DNA from: Lotus japonicus
Lineage: Eukaryota; Streptophyta; Magnoliopsida; Fabales; Fabaceae
Reading direction: 5' to 3'
DNA length: 64,000 nt
Assembly (NCBI RefSeq): GCF_012489685.1
Contig: NC_080046.1
Span: 24,817,038 to 24,881,037, forward strand
Of this stretch, positions 54,594 to 64,000 are shown piece by piece (within the stretch, counting starts at the first letter, position 1; the number at the start of each line of letters is the position of its first letter). Made by a program: the position numbers and the translations under genes. Below the pieces are notes generated by a model. That model worked only from the letters and a program-made list of their open reading frames with translations, had not been told where the DNA came from and ran no database searches.

Positions 54594-57500
54594 GTAAGGC
54601 CCAAGTTTTTCAGTTTATACCAAGTGAATAAATTCTTATTCACAAGTAGGTTTGATGCATGGCGAAGGGAAACCTAAACAAGAGTTTAGTAAATGAAATA
54701 AATGTATGAAGGAGAAAGTTCAGGAAAAGTTTGAGATTCGTATTGAAGTCGATAAAAGTTATAGCACGATCATTTTACGCTTAAACCTAGGTCAGAAACC
54801 CTAGTATATAGCTAATTTTCACTTTTAGGCACGACGGGAGTTAATTCCAAAAATCTTCAAAGAAATGTTAGAACTTCTCTTTTTCCATATATCACAATCG
54901 TTTCGAGGCGAAACTCTAGGATCTACGAACGTCCGATTCCAATCATCGGAAGTTTGCCGAAACCGAATCCCTGGTATTTCAAAACCCTAGAATTTCTCGA
55001 CAATGAAGACTTTTTCTATTCAGAGCTTCAAATAAATATTCCACACGCGTACACCCATTTCTCTTGATGATTTCAATCTTTCTTCCGAAGGAAGTTTTCC
55101 ATTCCGACATTCGATGCAAAAAGCAACTTATCGGGTAAAATAGTTTTATACCGACTATGCTTTAGTTGCCAAAAATACAAGGAGACCTCTTTATAGTTTT
55201 GGAACTCTTTTGCCAAAACATATCTATTAATTCATGGAGAATGAAGTCGGAAAAATCAGATTCGCGAAACTTTCATTTTCCCGCGAATTTCCAACCTTTA
55301 TATATAGCAAAGAAAGGAAGAAAAACACAAATTCTCCTCCATTTTCTCTCCCAAAACCGCGGCCAAGAACAAGGAAGAAGGAAGAGGAGTTTTTCTTCAT
55401 CGTTTGCTTGATCGTCGATCAATCAGTTGCTACTTCAAGGCTTCGAGGTATAGTCGCTAATCCTTACCTCTGATCGCTTTTTCCATAGCTTTTCTGTAGA
55501 GTTTTCTGAGCGGATAGTTTATGGGTTTTTGCAAAACTATCCTGAATCTTTCATTTCTGATTCTAAACCTCTTCCTTATGCGCCCAAGATCACTTCTGCC
55601 GGGTTAGATTTTCCGTTATGTCGCCGGAATTACGCCGGAATCATTTTGAGCCTAAAATACCCATTTTTGGAGTTTTTGGTGTAAAGCTTCAACCTTTAGG
55701 CTGAAAACTATCGCCTTAGCTTAGTGCTAGTAGGATTAGTTGTCATAAACGTCGTTGGTGACGTCCCTGCAAAATTTTATTTTTGGGATTTCAGTTTTGA
55801 AAAATCCTAAGTTAAAAATCATGACCAAAATACCCCTGCGACAGTTTTTGATCCGATAATTTTTCCGAGTTCAGAATACCCTTAGTTACGGCTTATGAAA
55901 GCATAGGAACCAAGTTTGATCGAAGAAAAATCGAGCCCCATAATTGCACAAAGTGGCCGAGCCCTATTAGGGGGGAGGAGGAAAATTTCCTTTTCCGAAA
56001 ACTTGTCTTTCGCGCTAGTTTATCGTACCTTAGGGTATAGATTACTTCGAGTAACCTTAGTAAGTATCGATAGCTTAGTTTCCGATAGATTCTGATAGTA
56101 TTCTGTGATTTTATTGTAAAGGTGCTTTTGAGGATTTCCCCGAGGACCAACACTTTGAGAGCGAGGAAGCACTAGTTGATCATTCTGGAGAACTTTCAGG
56201 TGAGGGCTTCTCACTGAATCTCTAGTTAATGCCTAGGGTCGATGTTTCGACATTGTTTACTGTTTATGCACTGGATTGTGTGTGATTGGAAAATGTTTTC
56301 TGAGGCTTCGGCTGACAATGTAGATGATTCATCTACTGAATGTTTTTGAGATTGACTTACATGCTATGTGCTAAGTGGGTAATCTAGGATGTGTGGTGCA
56401 TGCTTTATATGCTAAGTGCTAAGTGTTTATGATGAGATTCTTCGATATATGACATGTTGTTGATTGTGATGATTTAAATATGCTCTGCACTGGAATCTGA
56501 GATTCTGAATGGTGAGGATAGCGGGCAGGTCATGCCGATTTTATTTTGAGAGTTTTGAGAAAGTTTGATAGGACGAACGAGGTTCGGGCCTTAATTTTGT
56601 TTAGAGGATCGAGACATCCTCTGGAAGCGACTTGGGATTGGGAGATCCTGAAAATGTATAAGACTTGCGATAAGACAAAATGGAATCTATTTTATAAAGA
56701 AAACTCATAAGACCTTAAATAACCTCTAAATCTTTAAGTAATGGTATAAATCTCGAAAGGAGGCTTTCGATGCAAATCATAGTTTTGGAAAAACGAGGAG
56801 TGTCGTCGGATCCAAGTGTTGAGTTTGTCGTGGTTGTGCTGTTGGAGCAGCGTTTGTTGTCGTGCTGTTGGAGCAGCGTTTGTTGTTGTGCTGTTGGAGC
56901 AACGTTTGTTTGTTGTGCTGTTGGAGCAGCGTTTGTTGTTGTGCTGTTGGAGCAGCGTTTGTTGTTGTACTGTTGGAGCAGCTATGTGTTGTTGTGAAGT
57001 GTGTCTTTTGTCGCAGAATCGACTTTACCTTAGGGTGAGCTTTTAGAGACATTAATTTAGCTAGAACACGTGGCGACGTGTCGAGTGAGATCGGAGACGT
57101 TGATTGACTAATCATCTTGCATTCATGCAACATTAATGAGGTATTAACACAGGACGTACTCTGGACCTCGTCGGTTTCCAAAATGGTCATAAGACCCGGA
57201 ATGCCGTGGAAGAGCGTTTGTAGACGTCACTTGTAGCAGACCGAAATGGCAGACCTACGGGTTTACTGCTGATCTGGCTACCTTTGTGTGGTGTAAGAGG
57301 CACGCGGGCCGAAATGGTTCCACCGTGGCTGGTGTTAGGGCTGATCCGTTTGATGTCCATCCCTTTCCGGAATGCATGTGGTTAACTGGGTTAACCTGCA
57401 TATCATTTCATGCAACATGCATACTGACTTAGTGATGAGTGTGTTTGATACTTGTTAATTCTATTTGAGGCATGTTAACTGTGATTTATCGTCGTTTATA

Positions 57501-58304
57501 TTCATCATGAGATATGCAACCCTAGGATGTTATCCCTAGTTAAAAGCCTAAGTGGTTATCCTATGATCTGTATCTATCCTTGCTATTATTTACATAATTC
57601 CTTGGAGTTGACCCTCGCGTCTTCTGTGTGTGCTTTGGCGAACAAACGCCCTTTGTCAGATGTCTTTGGCGGACTAGTTCACGACGGTTCACCCTTCGGG
57701 GGAAACTAGAGTTGGGATGCTGGAACAGGAGCGCATCGCGATAGCGAGCGGAGGACGGAGGATGTACCTAGACTTAGTCGTTCTGGATTCAGATTCGGAC
57801 GACGATCACGCTATCATGTAGGATTGAGTGTTAGTGTGAGCTCCTCGAGATGGGATTAGTGTAGGAGTAGAGTCTTAGCTCTGAACATCATTTGTTTCAT
57901 TCGGGACAGGGTAGTTTCCCACCTATAGCTTTTTGTGTGGTTTCGTTACGGGAATCACAGAAAGTTGGTTGGACTTAGGAAGTCTTGTTTCAGGCCGATG
58001 GGCCAGCTTATTCTCATTTTGAGGGATAGTGTTGCGGACACTTAACCTTTTCTTTTGGTTTGTACTTTTGCCTATGGGCGCTACTCTTCTATTACCCGTC
58101 ACTGGAGGTTCACTCGTGACGAGGTTGCTACTTACAGCGGGGGCTGTTTATATATTGTATATTAGTTTTATTACTTTTCGCACTTGGGTTTTATTTATTT
58201 CAGTCTTGTCTTAGTTATAATCGGAAAAAAAATATATTCACGTTTTTCCGCATTAAGTTTACTTTTGGTTACTAAAGTGACGCCACCGAAATCGGAGTGT
58301 TACA
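54594..58304 (+). repeat. 5' LTR of the terminal gypsy element
   Basis: TGTAAGGCCC ... GAGTGTTACA. TATATATAG at 55299-55307, hairpin-type repeats at 56836-56982, degenerate ccgaaatgg/cggaatg units at 57190-57380, GTTGACCCT at 57606-57614, and an end block shared with S1. A short acidic remnant frame (LDSDSDDD) lies near 57785-57810. Short open frames elsewhere in it have no support. Confidence 0.93.
56836..56982 (+). repeat. Six tandem GTGCTGTTGGAGCAGC units in the 5' LTR
   Basis: 24-29 bp units, each with a palindrome GCTG...CAGC. The 3' LTR carries the matching six units at about 63501-63648 with small changes. Same relative place as the S1 array at 2722-2874. Confidence 0.88.
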
Positions 58305-58307
58305 ATG

Positions 58308-58319
58308 TGGTATCAGAGC
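58308..58319 (+). promoter_or_regulatory. Primer binding site of the terminal gypsy element
   Basis: TGGTATCAGAGC three bases after the LTR, complementary to initiator-Met tRNA, as usual in chromoviruses. Confidence 0.9.
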
Positions 58320-58516
58320 ACGGTCGAGTCTTTCGGGAGTTGTTGGGGAATAGGTCTTCTGTGCTAGGTTGTGTGACTCTGTAAAGAGTGAAAATTGATT
58401 GTCTGCAAGCGATTTTTCCCTTAAAAATTGATTGAAGTTATTGCTTAATCATATTGTATAGTTATGGAAATGCTATCTTATGATGAGTACTAACTATTTG
58501 TCTAACTTAACAGAAC

Positions 58517-59710
58517 ATGGTGAACACTAACCAGTTAGCTGAGATGATGGCCACTATGGCCCAAGCTGTGACGGCGCAAGCAAACGATAATGCCATGAGG
58601 CGTGCTGCTGAAGAAGCACGTGAACAACATCAGCGCCAGAGGGAAGTAACTCTGGACCAGAATAAAGGCCTCAATGATTTCAGGAGGCAAAACCCACCCA
58701 AGTTCTCTGGTGGTACTGACCCAGACAAAGCGGATCTCTGGATCCAGGAGGTTGAAAAGATATTCGGCGTACTACAGACTGTTGAGGGTGCCAAGGTGGG
58801 CATGGCGACTTATCTGTTGCTCGGCGATGCTGAGTACTGGTGGAAAGGCAACAAGGGAATCATGGAAGCCAACCATGAAGAGATTAACTGGAACTCTTTC
58901 CGGGACGCATTCTTGGAGAAATAATTTCCAACAAGTGCTCGGGATGAGCGGGAGTCACAGTTTCTGATACTCCGTCAGGGAGGTATGTCTGTACCGGAAT
59001 TTGCTTCGAAGCTGGAATCTTTGGCGAAGCATTTCCAATTCTTCCATGACCATGTGAACGAGCGCTACATGTGCAAGCGTTTCGTTAATGGACTGAGGCC
59101 GGATATTGAGGACTCAGTGAGGCCACTGGGAATCATGCGATTCCAGTCGTTGGTGGAGAAGGCCACGGAAGTGGAACTGATGAAGGACCGGAGGCTAAAC
59201 CGGGCTGGAAATGGAGGGCCGATGAGGTCGGGCTCTCAAAATTTTCAGAGCAGAGAGAAATTTCAGAGCAGGGGGCCATATCAGCGTCCTGCTGGAAGAG
59301 GATTTACTTCCGGATCTTACAGACCCATGACGGGTGCTGCTGGAGGTTCTGGAGATCAGACTTTGAAGAAGGAGACGACCTGTTTCAGATGTGGGGAGCC
59401 GGGGCACTATGCCAATGCTTGTCCCGACACGAGGCCCAAATGCTACAATTGTAACAAAATGGGGCACACTGCCGATCAGTGCAGAGCACCCAAGACGGAG
59501 CCAACCGTGAACACTGCTCGTGGAAAGCGTCCTGCGGCTAAAGCAAGAGTTTACACCATGGACGGTGAGAGAGCTGAGGGGTTTGTCAGAGGAGAGCGCA
59601 AGAACGATGGTAACTTTCTAACCATTCTTTCTCATTCTAGTATAATATGTTCTATTTTTCTTGTAGAGTGTGCAAACACACCTATCTTACGTATATGGTT
59701 TACGCTTTGA
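58517..59710 (+). pseudogene. Gypsy gag with degenerate protease start
   Basis: ATG at 58517 (MVNTNQLAEMMATMAQ). Capsid motifs are FRRQNPPKFSGGTDPDKADLW, TYLLLGDAEYWWKG and FLRQGGMSVPEFASKLE-like. A TAA at 58922-58924 is the only stop and keeps the frame. Two CCHC knuckles (CFRCGEPGHYANAC and CYNCNKMGHTADQC) lie at about 59378-59480. After ARVYTMDGERAEG the frame runs into a protease remnant in which the catalytic Asp-Ser-Gly position reads SHSS, so protease is inactive. It ends TGA at 59708-59710. Two knuckles and these blocks fit chromovirus gag. Confidence 0.9.
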
Positions 59711-60960
59711 CCTTATAGTTACTACGCCTATTATGACTTTACTTTACTGTTACTCGTATTTTAGCTATAGAAGTTATACGAGGTTTAGAATGACACGCTA
59801 AGCCTAGAAAGTAATCTTCTACCGATGCGTTTAAAAGGAAGCTAGAAGCTGAAGAATGAATTTCATAGAGATTCATTATGGATAGTATACGTATGATGTC
59901 GAGGGTGTGTAGTTCCGTAGCGACATCATTAAAGATTTAACGTCAGGGTATTTGCGACCACTGGATGATAGGAACTCATTGACTGTTCCAGTGGGCTTTT
60001 TCTAGATTTTCACCTTCGATGTATTAGGCCTGATCAACTTAATATTGAGGGGGTGATTTTCGGAATCACAGCTGGATATGGACTTTGATAGAAGGATGTG
60101 TAAGATGAATTTGAATTGATCGAGGATTAGTCGGATTTGGGAGGAAAGTTCGTGTTAAGTAATTGATTTTCTTTGGGAAGGAGTTGTCGTTGTAAGAGAT
60201 GAATATTCTTTTAGGAAATGTTGGAGAGCTATAGAGCATCAGAGATCCAAACTTGGAAAAGGTTTAGGTTTTAAGTCTATTAATTCTTGTCATAAGTGTA
60301 TAGGACTTGAAGTTTGTCATAATTTGATTGGGAGATTAAGAAGTTTATCGACAAGATGGTAATCAAGTTACAAGAAGGAAAGTGTTAGTATTAAGATGAA
60401 TACTTGAAGTTATCATAGTTGGACAAGCTACTCAGAGTCTAATAGTGAATGGAACTTTGTTATGGATTTCGGTGATGCTTGATAGAGTTAGCAAGTGAAT
60501 TTTGCTCAGTTGAATAAGAATCCTATGATTAAGATTGACTTGGGGAGTTGGAAATCGTGTGTGAGTAAGGGATGTAGTGGTGATAGCAGTTACGATAGTA
60601 GTTAAACCTCAGAAGGTTGGAGGATCGGATGACGAAATGACTAGTTAAGTCCCTTGAGGTATAGTTATGATTTGATCTTCTAGAGGATAAATCTCGATTG
60701 ATGCGAAGCGTTAGGGATTTCAGTAAGTGTAAACTGGTTTGAGTGAGGAAGGTTTTGAGGACAAAGACGACAATAATGGATTGTTGGATATCAAGAGGAT
60801 GATTAGCTTATGAGGGGTTGATGAATTTATGATTAAGGAGAATGAGTCTTGTCATGCACAAGGTAGTAAGACTCAAGTTGAGCATTCAATCCGGAACATA
60901 GAGATGTACCGAGTTCCTAATCAGTATTTTGGACGAACAAGGGCAGAGGAGCAAGTGGTT
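59711..60960 (+). other. Degenerate interior without recognisable pol
   Basis: About 1.25 kb between the protease remnant and the integrase tail. I found no RT, RNase H or integrase core motifs in any frame, only short open stretches. Probably rearranged or heavily mutated pol sequence. Confidence 0.55.
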
Positions 60961-61220
60961 AAGGTTGTGCGATTGCACGAATGCCAACAAATATTATTTC
61001 CAACGGAGAACCGATTCAAGTGGTCGAACCGGACAACAGAGAGTTAGAGGACGATATGTCTTTTGAGACGCCGTCGGTCAGCATTGGGACTAGAAGAGTG
61101 AAACAATCGAGGGGAAAGCAGAGTGCTTTAGTGCAAGTTATTTGGAACAAAGACACAAACGGTGCTATATGGGAGTTAGAGGAAAAGACCAAGGGACAAT
61201 ATTCAGAATTTTTTTACTAA
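60961..61220 (+). pseudogene. Integrase C-terminal / chromodomain-like tail
   Basis: The frame shows VVEPDNRELEDDMSFETPSV, then RRVKQSRGK, LVQVIW and AIWELEEKTKGQYSEFF, ending TAA at 61218-61220. The pattern (VxVxW ... WExE ... YxxxF) is that of the tail of Tekay/CRM-type gypsy integrases. An upstream frame (60829-61047) has VRLHECQQILFP-like remnants. The tail normally guides integration; here it has no catalytic core. Confidence 0.75.
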
Positions 61221-61249
61221 CCCTTAAGTTTCGAGGACGAAACTTTCTT

Positions 61250-61264
61250 TTTGGAGGGTAGTAA
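61250..61264 (+). promoter_or_regulatory. Polypurine tract of the terminal gypsy element
   Basis: ttggagggtagtaa directly precedes the 3' LTR start at 61265, after the ttcgaggacgaa sequence typical of this element group. Confidence 0.7.
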
Positions 61265-64000
61265 TGTAAGGCCCAAGTTTTTCAGTTTATACCAAGTGAA
61301 TAAATTCTTATTCACCAGTAGGTTTGATGCATGGCGAAGGGAAACCTGAACAAGAGTTTAGTAAATGAAATAAATGTATGAAGGAGAAAGTTCAGGAAAA
61401 GTCTGAGGTTCGTATTGAAGTCGATAAAAGTTATAGCACGATCGTTTTACGCTTAAACCTAGGTCAGAAACCCTAGTATATAGCTAATTTTCACTTTTAG
61501 GCACGACGGGAGTTAATTCCAAAAATCTTCAGAGAAATGTTAGAACTTCTCTTTTCCATATATCACAATCGTTTCGAGGCGAAACTCTAGGATCTACGAA
61601 CGTCCGATTCCAATCATCGGAAGTTTGCCGAAACCGAATCCCTGGTATTTCAAAACCCTAGAATTTCTCGACAATGAAGACTTTTTCTATTCAGAGCTTC
61701 AAATGAATATTCCACACGCGTACACCCATTTCTCTTGATGATTTCAATCTTTCTTCCGAAGGAAGTTTTCCATTCCGACATTCGATGCAAAAAGCAACTT
61801 ATCGGGTAAAATAGTTTTATACCGACTATGCTTTAGTTGCCAAAAATACAAGGAGACCTCTTTATAGTTTTGGAACTCTTTTGCCAAAACATATCTATTA
61901 ATTCATGGAGAATGAAGTCGGAAAAATCAGATTCGCGAAACTTTCATTTTCCCGCGAATTTCCAACCTTTATATATAGCAAAGAAAGGAAGAAAAACACA
62001 AATTCTCCTCCATTTTCTCTCCCAAAACTGCGGCCAAGAACAAGGAAGAAGGAAGAAGAGTTTTTCTTCATCGTTTGCTTGATCGTCGATCAATCAGTTG
62101 CTACTTCAAGGCTTCGAGGTATAGTCGCTAATCCTTACCTCTGATCGCTTTTTCCATAGCTTTTCTGAGCGGATAGTTTATGGGTTTTTTGCAAAACTAT
62201 CCTGAATCTTTCATTTCTGATTCTAAACCTCTTCCTTATGCGCCCAAGATCACTTCTGCCGGGTTAGATTTCCCGTTATGTCGCCGGAATTCCGCCGGAA
62301 TCATTTTGAGCCTAAAATACCCATTTTTAGAGTTTTTGGTGTAAAGCTTCAACCTTTAGGCTGAAAACTATCGCCTTAGCTTAGTGCTAGTAGGATTAGT
62401 TGTCATAAACGTCGTTGGTGACGTCCCTGCAAAATTTTATTTTTGGGATTTCAGTTTTGAAAAATCCTAAGTTAAAAATCATGACCAAAATACCCCTGCG
62501 ACAGTTTTTGATCCGATAATTTTTTCCGAGTTCAGAATACCCTTAGTTACGGCTTATGAAAGCATAGGAACCAAGTTTGATCGAAGAAAAATCGAGCCCC
62601 ATAATTGCACAAAGTGGCCGAGCCCTATTAGGGGGTAGGAGGAAAATTTCCTTTTCCGAAAACTTGTCTTTCGCGCTAGTTTATCGTACCTTAGGGTATA
62701 GATTACTTCGAGTAACCTTAGTAAGTATCGATAGCTTAGTTTCCGATAGATTCTGGTAGTATTCTGTGATTTTATTGTAAAGGTGCTTTTGAGGATTTCC
62801 CCGAGGACCAACACTTTGAGAGCGAGGAAGCACTAGCTGATCATTCTGGAGAACTTTCAGGTGAGGGCTTCTCACTGAATCTCTAGTTAATGCCTAGGGT
62901 CGATGTTTCGACATTGTTTACTGTTTATGCACTGGATTGTGTGTGATTGGAAAATGTTTTCTGAGGCTTCGGCTGACAATGTAGATGATTCATCTACAGA
63001 ATGTTTTTGAGATTGACTTACATGCTATGTGCTAAGTGGGTAATCTAGGATGTGTGGTGCATGCTTTATATGCTAAGTGCTAAGTGTTTATGATGAGATT
63101 CTTCGATATATGACATGTTGTTGATTGTGATGATTTTAAATATGCTCTGCACTGGAATCTGAGATTCTGAATGGTGAGGATAGCGGGGCAGGTCATGCCG
63201 ATTTTATTTTGAGAGTTTTGAGAAAGTTTGATAGGACGAACGAGGTTCGGGCCTTAATTTTGTTTAGAGGATCGAGACATCCTCTGGAAGCGACTTGGGA
63301 TTGGGAGATCCTGAAAATGTATAAGACTTGCGATAAGACAAAATGGAATCTATTTTTATAAAGAAAACTCATAAGACCTTAAATAACCTCTAAATCTTTA
63401 AGTAATGGTATAAATCTCGAAAGGAGGCTTTCGATGCAAATCATAGTTTTGGAAAAAACGAGGAGTGTCGTCGGATCCAAGTGTTGAGTTTGTCGTGGTT
63501 GTGCTGTTGGAGCAGCGTTTGTTGTCGTGCTGTTGGAGCAGCGTTTGTTGTTGTGCTGTTGGAGCAGCGTTTGTTTGTTGTGCTGTTGGAGCAGCGTTTG
63601 TTGTTGTGCTGTTTGGAGCAGCGTTTGTTGTTGTACTGTTGGGCAGCTATGTGTTGTTGTGAAGTGTGTCTTTTGTCGCAGAATCGACTTTACCTTAGGG
63701 TGAGCTTTTAGAGACATTAATTTAGCTAGAACACGTGGCGACGTGTCGAGTGAGATCGGAGACGTTGATTGACTAATCATCTTGCATTCATGCAACATTA
63801 ATGAGGTATTAACACAGGACGTACTCTGGACCTCGTCGGTTTCCAAAATGGTCATAAGACCCGGAATGCCGGTGGAAGAGCGTTTGTAGACGTCACTTGT
63901 AGCAGACCGAAATGGCAGACCTACGGGTTTAGCTGATCTGGCTACCTTTGTGTGGTGTAGGAGGCACGCGGGCCGAAATGGTTCCACCGTGGCTGGTGTT
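61265..64000 (+). repeat. 3' LTR of the terminal gypsy element, cut by window end
   Basis: 2,736 bp matching 54594-57330. TATATATAG at 61970-61978. The far end and the AACGG duplication are outside the window. Confidence 0.93.

Larger units (their letters stand above)
54594..64000 (+). mobile_element. Non-autonomous long-LTR Ty3/gypsy (Tekay-like chromovirus derivative)
   Basis: 5' LTR 54594-58304 (3,711 bp), PBS, gag, about 1.25 kb of unrecognisable sequence, integrase C-terminal tail, purine-rich tract, and 3' LTR from 61265 running off the window. The interior is only 2,960 bp: protease is degenerate, and RT, RNase H and most of integrase are absent. The LTRs are very similar (about six substitutions in the first 310 bp, fewer later), so a pol-less element transposed recently, presumably using enzymes from relatives. 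Confidence 0.9.

Noticed and set aside
55166..55473. Short frames near the TATA box of the terminal LTRs, repeated at 61837-62144
   Set aside because: They overlap the promoter region and are duplicated only because the LTR is; no recognisable domain.
56777..57190. Gln/Asn-rich minus-strand frame in the terminal gypsy LTR (and its copy at 63379-63987)
   Set aside because: It reads antisense through the GTGCTGTTGGAGCAGC repeats; no start context or conservation.

Overview
This window looks like plant nuclear DNA from a repeat-rich, gene-poor region. It is one nest of transposable elements: two lineages of Sirevirus-type Ty1/copia elements, Ty3/gypsy elements with unusually long LTRs, a Tat-type gypsy, a CACTA DNA transposon, a LINE and a small 5S-bearing LTR element. 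I found no ordinary host gene, tRNA or rRNA gene. The style of the repeats (Sireviruses with env-like genes, LTRs rich in tcagaagctctgaag-like words, 3.6-4 kb chromoviral LTRs) suggests a papilionoid legume. That assignment is inference.

Layout. 1-20480: Sirevirus A copy 1 (A1, + strand) with the end of pol, an env-like gene and a 3' LTR. It is split by a 4,024-bp solo LTR (S1, 560-4583, target duplication AAGCA) and by a second solo LTR (S2, 6929-18887, TGTCT). S2 is itself split by a young complete Sirevirus A copy 2 (A2, 7199-16244, minus strand, TAAAC), whose LTRs differ at about 3 of 936 positions and whose 1580-aa gag-pol is intact. 20481-29332: decayed Tat-type gypsy (minus), its 5' LTR split by a 5,218-bp CACTA element (23975-29192, TTA) that carries a multi-exon Ulp1-like protease gene. 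29333-33690: remnant of a long gypsy LTR split by solo LTR S3 (29894-33502, ATGGG). 33691-35568: LINE fragment. 35569-54593: Sirevirus B cluster. B0 is internally deleted and holds a Cassandra-type element, B1 has a 5'-truncated gag followed by pol, and B2 is nearly complete with gag, pol, an env-like gene and an antisense ORF. 54594-64000: non-autonomous gypsy with 3.7-kb LTRs that kept gag and the integrase tail but lost protease function and reverse transcriptase; it runs off the window.

How the parts work together. These are autonomous-type and parasitic elements of several ages. A2 is the only copy with a complete catalytic set. The gypsy with long LTRs, B2 (in-frame loss of the RT catalytic motif) and the Cassandra element would all need enzymes supplied by relatives.

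The most unusual signal is not a protein. The long LTRs (S1, S2, S3 and the terminal element) each carry, between the TATA box and a conserved GTTGACCCT block, arrays of short hairpins. In S1 and S3 the arms vary between units but keep pairing. Two of these LTRs also encode a related acidic-tailed protein downstream of the arrays.
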